DNA of 64,000 nucleotides from Bacillus ndiopicus (GTDB taxonomy: Bacteria; Bacillota; Bacilli; Bacillales_A; Planococcaceae), in assembly GCF_000612805.1 (NCBI RefSeq), contig NZ_HG964410.1, positions 62,001-126,000 on the forward strand, given 5' to 3'. Numbering within the stretch: position 1 is the stretch's first letter; each line of letters begins with the position of its first letter. A model generated the notes under the pieces. The model had not been told where the DNA came from, searched no databases, and saw only the letters and a program-made list of their open reading frames with translations. Below are positions 35,312 to 45,032 of the stretch, in pieces. A program made the position numbers and the translations under genes.

Positions 35312-36541
35312 ATGACATTTGAGGAGAAATTGGCTGAATATGCTGAGCTGGCTGTACGTGTTGGGGTAAACATCCAACAAGGTCAGTATTTACTAATTAA
35401 TACATCAACAGATACGCTAGATTTTACACGTTTAGTCGTGCAAAAGGCATATGAGGCTGGTGCAGGGCGTGTGCATGTTAATTTAACAGATGCTAAATTT
35501 GAGCGCGCATTTTTTGAAAACGCGACAACTGAGGAAATTGCGAATTTCCCAAAGTGGATTGTCGCACAGCGTGAGGAATTAATCGCGCGTCAAGGGGCGC
35601 TATTATGGATTGATGCAGAGGACCCAGATTTATTAGCTGGTATTGATGTAGCAAAGCTTGCTGCGCAACAAAAAGCATCAGGAAGTGCCTTAGTTAATTA
35701 TCGAAAAGCAGTGATGAACGATGATATTGCTTGGTCTATTATTGCTGTGCCATCTGCAAAATGGGCTGCAAAAGTATTTCCGAGCTTGCCAGCTAATGAG
35801 CAAGTAAATGCTTTATGGCAAGCGATTTTTGCAACGGTGCATATTGGGCAAGGAAATGCCGTTGAGCAATGGCAAAACCATGTAGCAAGCTTAGAAGCAA
35901 GAGCAACTAAATTAAATAGTAAAAAATATAAAAAGCTACATTACAAAGCACCTGGTACAAATTTAACAATCGAATTGCCTGAGAAGCATATTTGGCAATG
36001 TGGTAGCAGTAAAACACCACAAGGTACAACATTTATTGCGAATATGCCAACAGAGGAAGTATACACACTACCAGCAAAGTATGGTGTGAATGGTACAGTA
36101 TCAAATACGAAGCCACTTGTTTATAAAGGTAATATTATTGATAAATTTACGTTGACATTTGAAGCGGGTAAAATTGTTACGGCGAAAGCTGAGATTGGCG
36201 AAGAGCTATTGCAGGAATTAATTAATGCAGATCAAGGATCAAGCTATTTAGGTGAAGTTGCTTTAGTACCACATGAATCGCCAATTTCAGCATCAAATAT
36301 TTTGTATTACAATACATTATTCGATGAGAATGCATCGAACCATTTAGCAATTGGTGAAGCATATCCAACATGCTACGAAGGTGGTCGTGAACTTGAGCAA
36401 GGACAGCTTGAAACATTAGGCATTAATACATCCATTACTCACGAAGATTTTATGATTGGCAGCGGTGAGATGGATATTGATGGTGAATTAGAGGACGGCA
36501 CATATGAGCCGATTTTCCGTCAAGGAAGCTGGGCATTTTAA
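35312..36541 (+). CDS. M29 family aminopeptidase (AmpS-like), copy 1
   Basis: 409 residues, the usual size of thermophilic-type M29 aminopeptidases. The metal-site region is clear: GEVALVPHESPIS, FDENASNHLAIGEAY, THEDFMIGSGEMDIDG (His/Asp/Glu ligands). Cytosolic, with cleavage of N-terminal residues from peptides. The second gene at 56579 is a full-length paralogue with nearly identical catalytic blocks. The RBS AAGGGGAATC is before ATG 35312. It is probably in one transcript with the helicase gene and the SGNH gene. Confidence 0.92.
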   Translation: MTFEEKLAEYAELAVRVGVNIQQGQYLLINTSTDTLDFTRLVVQKAYEAGAGRVHVNLTDAKFERAFFENATTEEIANFPKWIVAQREELIARQGALLWIDAEDPDLLAGIDVAKLAAQQKASGSALVNYRKAVMNDDIAWSIIAVPSAKWAAKVFPSLPANEQVNALWQAIFATVHIGQGNAVEQWQNHVASLEARATKLNSKKYKKLHYKAPGTNLTIELPEKHIWQCGSSKTPQGTTFIANMPTEEVYTLPAKYGVNGTVSNTKPLVYKGNIIDKFTLTFEAGKIVTAKAEIGEELLQELINADQGSSYLGEVALVPHESPISASNILYYNTLFDENASNHLAIGEAYPTCYEGGRELEQGQLETLGINTSITHEDFMIGSGEMDIDGELEDGTYEPIFRQGSWAF

Positions 36542-36553
36542 GTAGGTGGAGCA

Positions 36554-37369
36554 ATGAAAAAGTGGGTAATAGTCATATTGCTATTAGTCGGTGCTACAAA
36601 AGTGCAAGCACAGGAAGTATATATTGCACTAGGCGATTCCCTTGCAGCAGGGCAAACGCCTTATCGACAAATTGACACAGGCTACACAGATTTAATTGCT
36701 ATGCAGTTAACGCTAAATAACGAACTGCAATTTTACTCAAAGGAATTAACATTTCCCGGCTACAAAGTAGCAGATGTCCTACAGCGCATAGAGCAGCCAG
36801 ATGCGAAAGCCTTGTTGTCGAAGGCGACATTAATTACGATATCTGCTGGTGCGAATGATTTATTGCAAATCGTGCAGCATCGGTCACAGGCAGGTACACT
36901 GACCTTTTCGCAATTAGCAGCTGATTTTTCCTTAAATCAAGCACGACAGAATTTTTCTGCGCTTTTAGAGAAGCTGGAGTACTATGCCCCCAATGCAACA
37001 ATTTATGTAATGGGTTATTATTTTCCGTACCCTAATGTGCTTAGCACACAAAAGGTTGGTACAGCGAAACAATTGGATTTACTAAACTTAATTTTACAGC
37101 AAGAGGCAGAGCAACATGGCGCATATTTTATCGCAGTTGATCAAAGCTTTGCCCCAAATGCTAAAAAATATTTGCCAAATTATGCTGATGTCCATCCTAC
37201 AATGGAGGGCTATTTAGTTATGGCGAATGCATTTTTATCGCAGTTTAATGGCACAGCCCTAACTAAAAATGAATTACCAAAGCCAAATCCATTAAGCTTT
37301 GAACAGCTTCTGCAATTGAATGACAGAAAAGCTGATTTGGTAAAAGATTTGCGAATGAGTCCTTATTAG
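36554..37369 (+). CDS. Secreted SGNH/GDSL hydrolase
   Basis: 271 residues. Signal peptide MKKWVIVILLLVGATKVQAQ, with likely cleavage after AQA. Block I is ALGDSLAAGQTP with the catalytic Ser. GxND is seen in ISAGANDLLQI, and the C-terminal Asp/His pair in YADVHPTMEGY. This is the layout of lipase/esterase-type SGNH hydrolases of Bacillus; the substrate could be lipid, acetylated polymer or wall ester. RBS GGTGGAG precedes ATG 36554, 12 bp after the aminopeptidase stop. Confidence 0.88.
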   Translation: MKKWVIVILLLVGATKVQAQEVYIALGDSLAAGQTPYRQIDTGYTDLIAMQLTLNNELQFYSKELTFPGYKVADVLQRIEQPDAKALLSKATLITISAGANDLLQIVQHRSQAGTLTFSQLAADFSLNQARQNFSALLEKLEYYAPNATIYVMGYYFPYPNVLSTQKVGTAKQLDLLNLILQQEAEQHGAYFIAVDQSFAPNAKKYLPNYADVHPTMEGYLVMANAFLSQFNGTALTKNELPKPNPLSFEQLLQLNDRKADLVKDLRMSPY

Positions 37370-37410
37370 GTGTGGAATCTATAATTCGGGACATAAATAT
37401 CAAAAAAAGT

Positions 37411-37450
37411 AAAACCGCCAGAAAAACATTTGTTTTTCTAGCGGTTTCTT
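37411..37450. terminator. Bidirectional terminator between SGNH hydrolase and oppA-like genes
   Basis: AAACCGCCAGAAAAAC pairs with GTTTTTCTAGCGGTTT around an ATTT loop, with A/T-runs on both sides. Confidence 0.9.
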
Positions 37451-37452
37451 TA

Positions 37453-39087
37453 TTATTCGCTAATTTTAACGTCTTTTAAGTGATACATGCTGTCAGCAGT
37501 TACGCGGAAGCCTGTAACTTTGTCAGATACACCTGTTAAAATTGATGGGTGTAAAACGAATGCCATCGGTGCATCGTCAGAAATAATCTTGATTGCATCT
37601 TTATAAATGTTTAAACGAGCATCTTGATCCGCTTCACGACGACCTGCATCTAATAGCTTATCAACTTCTGGGTTTGTGTAGAATGCACGGTTACCTGGGT
37701 CGCCATGTTGTGATGAATGGAATAATGCATATAAACCATAGTCAGCATCACCTGTACTGTTTGACCAACCTAAGATGAACATATCATGCTCACCAGCAGC
37801 CGTTTTCTCTAAATATGCGCCCCACTCTAATACTTCAATATTTACCTCAATATTTAGCTCTTTTAAAGCTTGTTGTAATACGATTGCTACGTTTTGACGA
37901 GCAGGGTTATCATTCGTCCAAATTGTAGTTTTGAAGCCATCAGCATAGCCTGCTTCAGCAAGTAAAGCTTTAGCTTCTTCGATATTATATTCTGTAGGAG
38001 TTACATCTTCAGTATAACCGAAAACTCCTGGTGAAATCGGGCTAATAGCTGGAATACCAAAGCCTTCATAAATACCATCGATTAAAGTTTGACGGTCGAT
38101 TGCTTTTGAGATTGCTTGACGAACCAACTTATTGTCAAATGGTGCTTTTTGTGTGTTGAAACCAACATAAGTTAAAGATGTTGATGGAGTATCATCAACT
38201 TTTGCAACACCTGAAGCGTTTACATTCGCTACTTGGCTAGGCTCAACTAAACCGATAATATGAGCATTGCCTGATTGTATCTCAGCAACACGTGTAGCAC
38301 CTTCAGGAACTACCTTAATTGTTACAGTGTCAACATTTGCTGGAGTACCCCAATAGTCAGCATTTTTTTCTAATTTAATTTCATTACCTGGCTCCCAAGA
38401 AACGAACTTGAATGGACCAGTACCAATAGGCTTTTCGTTAATAACAGAACCAGCAGCTGTGTCACCTGTCATTGCAGCATAGTCTTCATCAATTGCTTTT
38501 GGAGAGATAATGCTACCACCAGTATGAGTTAAGTGTGCAAGTAATGGTGAGAATGGATATTCTGTAACGAATTGTACCGTTGTATCATCAATTACTTTAA
38601 TTTCTGTAACCATCTCATATAAATGAGCACGTGGAGAAGCAACTTTTGGATCTAAAAGACGATCAAAGTTTTTCTTAACTGCTTCAGCATTAAATACTTC
38701 GCCATCGTGGAAAGTTATACCAGTTTTTAATTTGAACTCCCAAGTTAAATCATCAACTTGTGTCCAAGACTCCGCTAAACCAGATGCTAATTCATCATTA
38801 GCATCACGAACGATTAAAGTTTCAAAAATATTACCTTGAACGTTTGAAGATTGTACATCATTTGAGCCTTGTGGGTCTAAAGATTGAGCATCAGAGTTTT
38901 CAGCAATAATTAAATCGCCACCACCCCCAGCAGCTGTTTCAGTCCCCTCTGTTTGTGTGCCTTCATTTTCATTTGAAGTACCACCTTTGTTTGGCTCTTC
39001 TTTTTTATCGCTACCACAAGCTGCTAAAACAAGTGTTAGCGTTAAAGTTAAGAAGAGTAACCATAGTGACTTTTTTGAAAATGTCAT
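37453..39087 (-). CDS. Oligopeptide ABC transporter substrate-binding lipoprotein
   Basis: 544 residues. Type II signal peptide with lipobox LAAC (SLWLLFLTLTLTLVLAACGSDKK), then a low-complexity Glu/Thr/Gly linker, then an SBP_bac_5 domain (LIIAENSDAQSLDPQGSNDVQS, LAESWTQVDDLTWEFKLKTGITFHDGEVFNAEAVKKNFDRLL). It binds peptides outside the membrane and delivers them to the permease encoded on the opposite strand at 39670-43585. The RBS AAAGGGGGA is upstream of the ATG. It is unusual in being divergent from the rest of its transporter. Exact ligand unknown (dipeptide, oligopeptide or glutathione-type). Confidence 0.92.
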   Translation of the reverse strand: MTFSKKSLWLLFLTLTLTLVLAACGSDKKEEPNKGGTSNENEGTQTEGTETAAGGGGDLIIAENSDAQSLDPQGSNDVQSSNVQGNIFETLIVRDANDELASGLAESWTQVDDLTWEFKLKTGITFHDGEVFNAEAVKKNFDRLLDPKVASPRAHLYEMVTEIKVIDDTTVQFVTEYPFSPLLAHLTHTGGSIISPKAIDEDYAAMTGDTAAGSVINEKPIGTGPFKFVSWEPGNEIKLEKNADYWGTPANVDTVTIKVVPEGATRVAEIQSGNAHIIGLVEPSQVANVNASGVAKVDDTPSTSLTYVGFNTQKAPFDNKLVRQAISKAIDRQTLIDGIYEGFGIPAISPISPGVFGYTEDVTPTEYNIEEAKALLAEAGYADGFKTTIWTNDNPARQNVAIVLQQALKELNIEVNIEVLEWGAYLEKTAAGEHDMFILGWSNSTGDADYGLYALFHSSQHGDPGNRAFYTNPEVDKLLDAGRREADQDARLNIYKDAIKIISDDAPMAFVLHPSILTGVSDKVTGFRVTADSMYHLKDVKISE

Positions 39088-39421
39088 GTGAAAAATCCCC
39101 CTTTAAAAAATTATTCTAGAATATCACAAGATTGTAACATCTGGTTAGAATATACCATACCTGTTTATTATCAGGCAATAAATTGTTTAAAAATAAAGAT
39201 TTTTCCTTTAATTCAGTTACTAAGGAAAATTTTTATTTTTCTAATAATTTTTTTATAAAGACCCTTTAGAAACGTTAATTTACTTAGATTCTCGTAATAA
39301 TATTGTCGAATTTTGTTATAGTAAATATGCAAAAAAAAGTGATTTTATATTTAGAAGAATCAAAAAACTATTGAAAATGCTCTATATTCATATATATACT
39401 GTTATTCATACTGATTAATCT

Positions 39422-39621
39422 TTATCTTGATTCAGAATTCATGTCTGCGACGAGTAATCACAGGAGCAAATATTTTTCTGTTACACAAGAGAAGCCTAAG
39501 CAATTAGGTGCGACAAATATAGTGTATATGAATTACTGCTGAATCAAGAAAAGCCTTTAACGGATGTTACAGATTCTTCTATATAAAATAGGAGAGATTT
39601 GGATAATAGTTAAGGCGCAAT
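39422..39621 (+). repeat. Structured intergenic repeat, copy X2, upstream of the opp permease genes
   Basis: It begins TTATCTTGATTCAG (39422-39435), followed by CTGCGACGAGTAATCACAGG, a near match to 31705 on. The closing complement CTGAATCAAG is at 39539-39548, then CGGATGTTACAGATT (39561-39575), GATTTGGA (39596-39603) and AAGGCGCAAT (39612-39621). It is shorter and more degenerate than X1 but has the same block order and the same orientation to the next gene. It lies in the 582-bp divergent region between oppA-like and oppC-like genes; the remainder is AT-rich with no other clear feature. Confidence 0.6.
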
Positions 39622-39669
39622 AGTAAATGGAATTATCTGAAGAGTTTGATTAATGAAAGGGTGGTCACA

Positions 39670-40560
39670 ATGAGCGTGCAAACTGAAAAAGTTACAAACG
39701 CAACAAGAAGTAATCCGCGAGTAGAGGCTTTTAAAACCTTCTCAAAGAGATTGCTGAAAAATAAAGCCGCAGTTGTCGGGGGCTTAGTTATTTTATTCAT
39801 AATTATAGTTGGTTTAGTCGGGCCGTTTATTTTGAAAACGGATCCTAATGCACAAAATTTAGTGAATAAACTCCAGCCACCATCAAAAGAGCATTGGTTT
39901 GGAACAGATAATTTTGGTCGAGATATTTTTACTCGTATTATTTTTGGTACCCAGCTTACATTGAAGGTTGGATTTTTATCAGTATTTATCGGTGGAATTA
40001 TTGGAGTAGTAGTAGGTATCGTCGCAGGTTATTACGGCGGTATGATTGATACAATTACGATGCGTATAATGGATATCTTACTTGCTTTCCCAGGTATTTT
40101 ATTAGCATTAGCAATCGTATCTGTACTTGGTGGTAGTTTAATAAATGTGATTATTGCGGTAGGGATTTTCTCCGTACCAGCGTTCGCTCGAATTGTTCGG
40201 GGTTCTACGCTACAAGTGAGAAAGTTGGAATATATAGATGCTGTAAAAGCACTCGGTGCAAGTGATGGGCGTATTATTTTCCTACATATTTTACCAAATA
40301 TTATGTCGCCAATTATTGTCCAAGCGACAATGCGTATTGCAACAGCTATTTTAACTGCCTCTGGTTTAGCTTTCTTAGGTCTAGGTGCACAACCACCAGC
40401 GCCTGAATGGGGTGCGATGCTAAACGAAGGACGTACTTATATGCACAATGCAAGCCATATGGTAATGTTCCCAGGAATGATGATTATTATTGTCGTGTTA
40501 GCATTTAATATATTCGGAGATGGTCTACGTGATGCACTAGATCCAAAAATGAAGCAATAA
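39670..40560 (+). CDS. Oligopeptide ABC transporter permease (OppC/DppC-like)
   Basis: 296 residues from ATG 39670, behind AAGGGTGG; a TTG at 39646 is less likely. There is an N-terminal helix, then HWFGTDNFGRDIFTRIIFGTQLTL, a family hallmark, five to six membrane helices, and the EAA loop (YIDAVKALGASDGRIIFLHILPNIMSPI) that docks on the ATPase. The C-terminal LAFNIFGDGLRDALDPKMK is diagnostic for DppC/OppC. It comes before the OppB-like gene, the reverse of the usual order. Confidence 0.92.
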   Translation: MSVQTEKVTNATRSNPRVEAFKTFSKRLLKNKAAVVGGLVILFIIIVGLVGPFILKTDPNAQNLVNKLQPPSKEHWFGTDNFGRDIFTRIIFGTQLTLKVGFLSVFIGGIIGVVVGIVAGYYGGMIDTITMRIMDILLAFPGILLALAIVSVLGGSLINVIIAVGIFSVPAFARIVRGSTLQVRKLEYIDAVKALGASDGRIIFLHILPNIMSPIIVQATMRIATAILTASGLAFLGLGAQPPAPEWGAMLNEGRTYMHNASHMVMFPGMMIIIVVLAFNIFGDGLRDALDPKMKQ

Positions 40561-40573
40561 AGGAGGGGCAGCT

Positions 40574-41539
40574 ATGACAAAATATATTATTCGTCGTTTG
40601 TTACAAACGATTCCAGTATTAATAGGGGTATCGATTTTAGTATTCTCATTGATGTTCCTTATTCCTGGAGACCCTGCACGCGTAATGGCTGGTGAGGGAG
40701 CTTCAGAGCAAACAATTGAAAATCTACGCGAAAAATTAGGGCTAAATGACCCTGCATATGTGCAGTATGGGCGCTTTATTACAAGTGCTGTAAAAGGGGA
40801 TTTAGGAAATTCAGTTCGTAGCGGTCGTCCTGTAATGGACGAAATTTCAGCCCGTTTTTGGATTACGGTTGAATTATCAATCTATGCAACGATTTTATCA
40901 GTATTTATAGGCTTAATCGCAGGTATTGTTTCTGCAGTACGCCATTACACACTAACAGATATTTTCATAATGATTATTGCTTTATTCGGCTTATCGATGC
41001 CGAACTTCTGGTTAGGTCTAGTGTTGATTCAATGGTTCGCATTAGGTAATTTACCATTCGGTATGGATATGCCAGCATGGCTGTTTGATATTGTTCAAAT
41101 GAGACCGTCCGGCTGGGGAGAATCATGGCGTCAAATGGTGCTACCAGTTATTACGCTAGGTACTGGTGGAGCGGCAATCATCGCTCGTATGACACGTTCT
41201 TCCATGCTTGAGGTTATCGGACAAGATTATATTAGAACTGCCCGTGCAAAAGGGGTTTCAGAACGTCTTGTTATTTACCGTCACGCACTTAAAAATGCAT
41301 TAATTCCTGTAGTAACAGTAATCGGACTTGAGTTCGGTGGATTCTTAGGTGGAGCGGTACTAACAGAAACTATTTTTGCGATTAATGGAATGGGACGATT
41401 AACAATCGATGCAATTAGGCAGCGGGATTTCCCGATTGTACAAGGGACTGTTCTCGTCATATCTATTATTTTCGTACTGGTAAACTTACTTGTAGATATT
41501 TCATACAAATTCTTAAATAAACGAATCGACTTGAATTAG
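40574..41539 (+). CDS. Oligopeptide ABC transporter permease (OppB/DppB-like)
   Basis: 321 residues. It starts TKYIIRRLLQTIPVLIGVSILVFSLMFLIPGDPARVMAG, the typical OppB/DppB N-terminus. About six membrane helices and the EAA loop YIRTARAKGVSERLVIYRHALKNALIP are followed by ETIFAINGMGRLTIDAIRQRDFPIVQG. It forms the membrane channel with the preceding permease. RBS AGGAGGGG overlaps the upstream stop region (13-bp gap). Confidence 0.93.
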   Translation: MTKYIIRRLLQTIPVLIGVSILVFSLMFLIPGDPARVMAGEGASEQTIENLREKLGLNDPAYVQYGRFITSAVKGDLGNSVRSGRPVMDEISARFWITVELSIYATILSVFIGLIAGIVSAVRHYTLTDIFIMIIALFGLSMPNFWLGLVLIQWFALGNLPFGMDMPAWLFDIVQMRPSGWGESWRQMVLPVITLGTGGAAIIARMTRSSMLEVIGQDYIRTARAKGVSERLVIYRHALKNALIPVVTVIGLEFGGFLGGAVLTETIFAINGMGRLTIDAIRQRDFPIVQGTVLVISIIFVLVNLLVDISYKFLNKRIDLN

Positions 41540-41565
41540 TTTAAGGCGAAATGAGGTGAATCATT

Positions 41566-42600
41566 GTGACACAACAATTAGAAAATATTTTAGAAGTTAA
41601 TAACTTGCAAACGGTTTTTGCAACTGAGGGTGGAGAAGTACGCGCTGTTGATGGCGTTAGCTTTGTTGTACCAAAAGGAAAGACAATCGGTATCGTAGGT
41701 GAATCTGGTTCAGGTAAAAGTATTACATCTTTATCTATTCTGCGCCTTCTTGCAAAAAATGGGAAGGTAAATGATGGAGAAATCCTTTTTAAAGGAAAGG
41801 ATTTACTAAAGCTAACAGATAAACAAATGCGCGATATTCGTGGGAATCAAATTTCAATGATTTTCCAAGAGCCAATGACTTCATTAAACCCTGTTTATAC
41901 AGTAGGACAACAAATAAGTGAAACCTTAATTATTCATAAAAAGATTTCAAAGCAGGAGGCAATGAAGCAATCTGTAGATATGTTAAAGCTTGTAGGAATT
42001 CCATCTCCTGAGAAGCGTGTCAAGCAGTATCCACATGAACTTTCAGGGGGGATGCGTCAGCGCGTTATGATTGCAATGGCGTTAGCATGTGACCCAGAAA
42101 TTTTAATTGCAGACGAACCAACAACTGCCCTTGATGTAACGATTCAAGCACAAATTTTAGAGCTTATTCGCGATTTACAAAATCGTTTAGACATGTCTGT
42201 TATTATGATTACACATGATTTAGGCGTTGTAGCAGAAACATGTGATTATGTAGCAGTTATGTATGCAGGGCAAGTAGTAGAATATTCAGATGTGCGTACG
42301 TTATTTAAAAATCCGAAGCATCCATACACATTAGGGTTATTAAACTCTTTACCACGTCATGATGTTGATCAAGAAAAGCTAATTCCGATTAAAGGGATGG
42401 TGCCAAGTCCGCATGATATGCCTGTAGGCTGTCGCTTTGCACCACGATGTCCAGTAGCTACGCAAGCTTGTCATACTAAGCCACCAATGCTTGAAAGCAT
42501 AGGGAATAACGAACAAATTCGTTGCTGGATGTATTCAGAAGAATGGGATGGCGATTCGGAGGTGACGCTATATGGCGAAAAAAGAACTGTTAAAGGTTGA
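41566..42600 (+). CDS. Oligopeptide ABC transporter ATPase (OppD/DppD-like)
   Basis: 344 residues. Walker [10 protein letters not shown]-loop [10 protein letters not shown], signature LSGGMRQRV, Walker [13 protein letters not shown] and H-loop ITHDLG, followed by the OppD/F-type C-terminal domain with the Cys pattern [14 protein letters not shown], typical of peptide-transporter ATPases that may carry a 4Fe-4S cluster. The start is GTG with AGGTGA upstream. Its end overlaps the next ATPase gene by 29 bp. Confidence 0.93.
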   Translation: MTQQLENILEVNNLQTVFATEGGEVRAVDGVSFVVPKGKTIGIVGESGSGKSITSLSILRLLAKNGKVNDGEILFKGKDLLKLTDKQMRDIRGNQISMIFQEPMTSLNPVYTVGQQISETLIIHKKISKQEAMKQSVDMLKLVGIPSPEKRVKQYPHELSGGMRQRVMIAMALACDPEILIADEPTTALDVTIQAQILELIRDLQNRLDMSVIMITHDLGVVAETCDYVAVMYAGQVVEYSDVRTLFKNPKHPYTLGLLNSLPRHDVDQEKLIPIKGMVPSPHDMPVGCRFAPRCPVATQACHTKPPMLESIGNNEQIRCWMYSEEWDGDSEVTLYGEKRTVKG

Positions 42601-43585
42601 GGGGTTAAAGCAGTATTTCCCTATTAAAGGCGGCTTTCTCGGTCGTACAGTGAACCATGTAAAAGCGCTAGATGGCGTTTCATTTACAATCTATGAAGGC
42701 GAAACGGTAAGTATCGTAGGGGAGTCAGGCTGCGGTAAATCAACGACTGGACGTGCTATTTTAAGATTAGAGGAGCCGACAGAAGGAACTGTAGAGTTTC
42801 AAGGAACTGACTTAACAAAAATTTCAAAGAAAGAAATGCGCAAGTTCCGTAAAGATTTACAAATTATTTTCCAAGACCCTTATGCATCGATAAATCCGCG
42901 TCAAACAGTAGCTTCTGTTTTAAACGAAGCGATGCATATTCAAAATGTGTTGCCGCCAAACCAACGTCGTGCACGCATTGAGGAGCTTTTAGAAACTGTA
43001 GGCTTACGTCCATATCAAGCAGATCGTTATCCTCATGAATTCTCAGGTGGTCAACGTCAGCGTATCGGTATTGCGCGTGCACTTTCTGTAGATCCAAAGT
43101 TAATCATTTGTGACGAGGCTGTTTCAGCACTAGACGTATCGATTCAAGCGCAAGTTTTAAACTTATTGGAAGAGTTGCAAGAGGAGTATGGCTTAACGTA
43201 TTTATTTATCTCACACGATTTAGGGGTAGTACGCCATATTTCAGATCGCATTATCGTAATGTATTTAGGAAAAATTGTTGAGATTGCAGATAAGACTAGC
43301 TTATTTGAAAATCCACAGCATCCATATACAAAAGCGTTATTATCTGCTATACCTGTTCCAGATCCAGATGCTAAAAAAGAGCGCATCATTTTAAAAGGTG
43401 ATGTACCATCGCCAATCGATCCACCAAACGGCTGCCGCTTCCATACACGCTGCCCATTTGCGACAGACAAATGCCGTACAGAGGAGCCACAGCTGCGCAC
43501 ATCCGACTTGATGAAAGAAGGACATCAAGCTGCATGTCATTATATGGAAGATATTACAAACGGTAAAATGCAACCGAATTACTAA
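42572..43585 (+). CDS. Oligopeptide ABC transporter ATPase (OppF/DppF-like)
   Basis: 337 residues. Walker [11 protein letters not shown]-loop [12 protein letters not shown], signature FSGGQRQRI, Walker [13 protein letters not shown] and H-loop FISHDLG, with the C-terminal [14 protein letters not shown] motif. The ATG lies inside the preceding gene behind a perfect GGAGGTGA (42558-42565), so the two ATPases are translationally coupled in equal amounts as expected for a heterodimer. Confidence 0.93.
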   Translation: MAKKELLKVEGLKQYFPIKGGFLGRTVNHVKALDGVSFTIYEGETVSIVGESGCGKSTTGRAILRLEEPTEGTVEFQGTDLTKISKKEMRKFRKDLQIIFQDPYASINPRQTVASVLNEAMHIQNVLPPNQRRARIEELLETVGLRPYQADRYPHEFSGGQRQRIGIARALSVDPKLIICDEAVSALDVSIQAQVLNLLEELQEEYGLTYLFISHDLGVVRHISDRIIVMYLGKIVEIADKTSLFENPQHPYTKALLSAIPVPDPDAKKERIILKGDVPSPIDPPNGCRFHTRCPFATDKCRTEEPQLRTSDLMKEGHQAACHYMEDITNGKMQPNY

Positions 43586-43594
43586 TAAGACAAG

Positions 43595-43630
43595 CTGTAG
43601 GGAACTTAATTCCTTACAGTTTTTCTTTTT
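43595..43630 (+). terminator. Terminator of the opp operon
   Basis: CTGTAGGGAA (43595-43604) pairs with TTCCTTACAG (43610-43619), followed by TTTTTCTTTTT. Confidence 0.85.
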
Positions 43631-43871
43631 GCCTTACTGAAAAACCATTTTTTTCGAATACTCTCGCATTTCTTCAGCATGTTGTTCTTTTGTTTTTTTA
43701 TTTGTCATTACTTTTATTTTGATTACATATTAACCATTTATAAACATGCAAGCATCCTTTAAATGGCTGTTATTACACTGAGGCGTAATTTGATGGTACT
43801 ATTATTTTGAGACAACTAATAATTTCAACATAATTAAAGCAAAAGAATTAACTATAAAGAAGGTGGCAATC

Positions 43872-45032
43872 ATGAAAATTTTCCATACAGCAGATTGGCA
43901 TTTAGGAAAGCTAGTGCAAGGTGTTTATATGACAGACGATCAGCGCTTTATATTGGAGCAGTTTATTGCTGCAATCGATGAAGAACAGCCCGATGTTATT
44001 ATTATCGCTGGTGATTTGTATGACCGTGCAATTCCTCCAGTAGATGCAGTCGATTTATTAGATGATATATTAAGTAAAATCGCATTACAGCGAAAGATTC
44101 CTGTCCTAGCAATCGCAGGCAACCACGATAGTCCTACTCGTTTGCAGTTTGGGCGTCAATTAATGGAACAGGCAGGCTTACATATAGTAGGGGATTTTAG
44201 TGCTTTCTCGCAGCCAGTAGTATTACATGATGAGCATGGAGAAGTGCATTTTCATTTTATTCCATTTGCGGAGCCTGCGACTGTAAAGTTTACATTGCAG
44301 GATGAAACAATTATCACATATGATGATGCAATGAAAAAAACAATTGAGCAAATCACACCTACTTTAGATTCAAAGGCACGTCATATAGCGATTGCCCATG
44401 CTTTCGTAACACCAAATGGCGACAAACAAGATAATACAAGCGATTCAGAACGCCCACTGGCAATTGGAGGTTCAGAATGTATAAATGCACATTATTTTGC
44501 GCCATTTCACTATACAGCACTTGGTCATTTGCATCGTGCTCATTATGTTTTGAATGAAACGGTACGCTATGCAGGTTCACCACTTAAGTATTCCGCATCT
44601 GAAGCGAATCATGAAAAAGGTTTCTTAATTGTAGATATAGCGGCCGATGGTACAGTAACAGTGACGAAACGCCCATTGATTCCACATCGTGACTTACGCA
44701 TTGTGGAGGGGACTTTACAGGAAATTTTGCACCACAAAGAGAGCGAAGATTATGTTTTTGTTCGTTTAATTGATACGACACCCGTAATAGGGGCGATGGA
44801 ACAAATACGCACAGTTTATAAAAATGCTTTGCATATTGAGCGAAGAATGATGTTTGTTGAGCGTGATGAGGAGCAAGTTATTATGCGTGATCAATTAGAT
44901 GAACGCACATTATTTCAAGGTTTTATGAAAGAAATGACAGGAGCAGAGCCATCAGATATTGCACTTCAGCTCTTTGATGAAGCCTTGCAGGATTTGCTAA
45001 AGGAAGAGCGTGAGGAGGAAAGTGTGAAATGA
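43872..45032 (+). CDS. sbcD: Exonuclease subunit SbcD
   Basis: 386 residues from ATG 43872 (MKIFHTADWHLGK); the in-frame GTG 43863 overlaps the RBS AAGGTGG. Mre11-type phosphoesterase motifs are ADWHLG, IIAGDLYDRA, AIAGNHDSP, IAHAFV, and YTALGHLHR, followed by a capping domain. With SbcC it forms an ATP-dependent nuclease that cuts hairpins and protein-blocked DNA ends. The TGA overlaps the sbcC ATG (ATGA). The AT-rich gap upstream (43631-43871) contains a weak GGCGTAATT-like motif near 43780 and no clear gene. Confidence 0.95.
   Translation: MKIFHTADWHLGKLVQGVYMTDDQRFILEQFIAAIDEEQPDVIIIAGDLYDRAIPPVDAVDLLDDILSKIALQRKIPVLAIAGNHDSPTRLQFGRQLMEQAGLHIVGDFSAFSQPVVLHDEHGEVHFHFIPFAEPATVKFTLQDETIITYDDAMKKTIEQITPTLDSKARHIAIAHAFVTPNGDKQDNTSDSERPLAIGGSECINAHYFAPFHYTALGHLHRAHYVLNETVRYAGSPLKYSASEANHEKGFLIVDIAADGTVTVTKRPLIPHRDLRIVEGTLQEILHHKESEDYVFVRLIDTTPVIGAMEQIRTVYKNALHIERRMMFVERDEEQVIMRDQLDERTLFQGFMKEMTGAEPSDIALQLFDEALQDLLKEEREEESVK

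Noticed and set aside
34877-35380. Minus-strand frame of 167 codons opposite the helicase and aminopeptidase genes
   Set aside because: Antisense to two well-supported genes and has no recognisable domain.
43638-43712. Minus-strand frame of 24 codons (MTNKKTKEQHAEEMREYSKK...)
   Set aside because: No Shine-Dalgarno site before its ATG; too short to support without conservation data.
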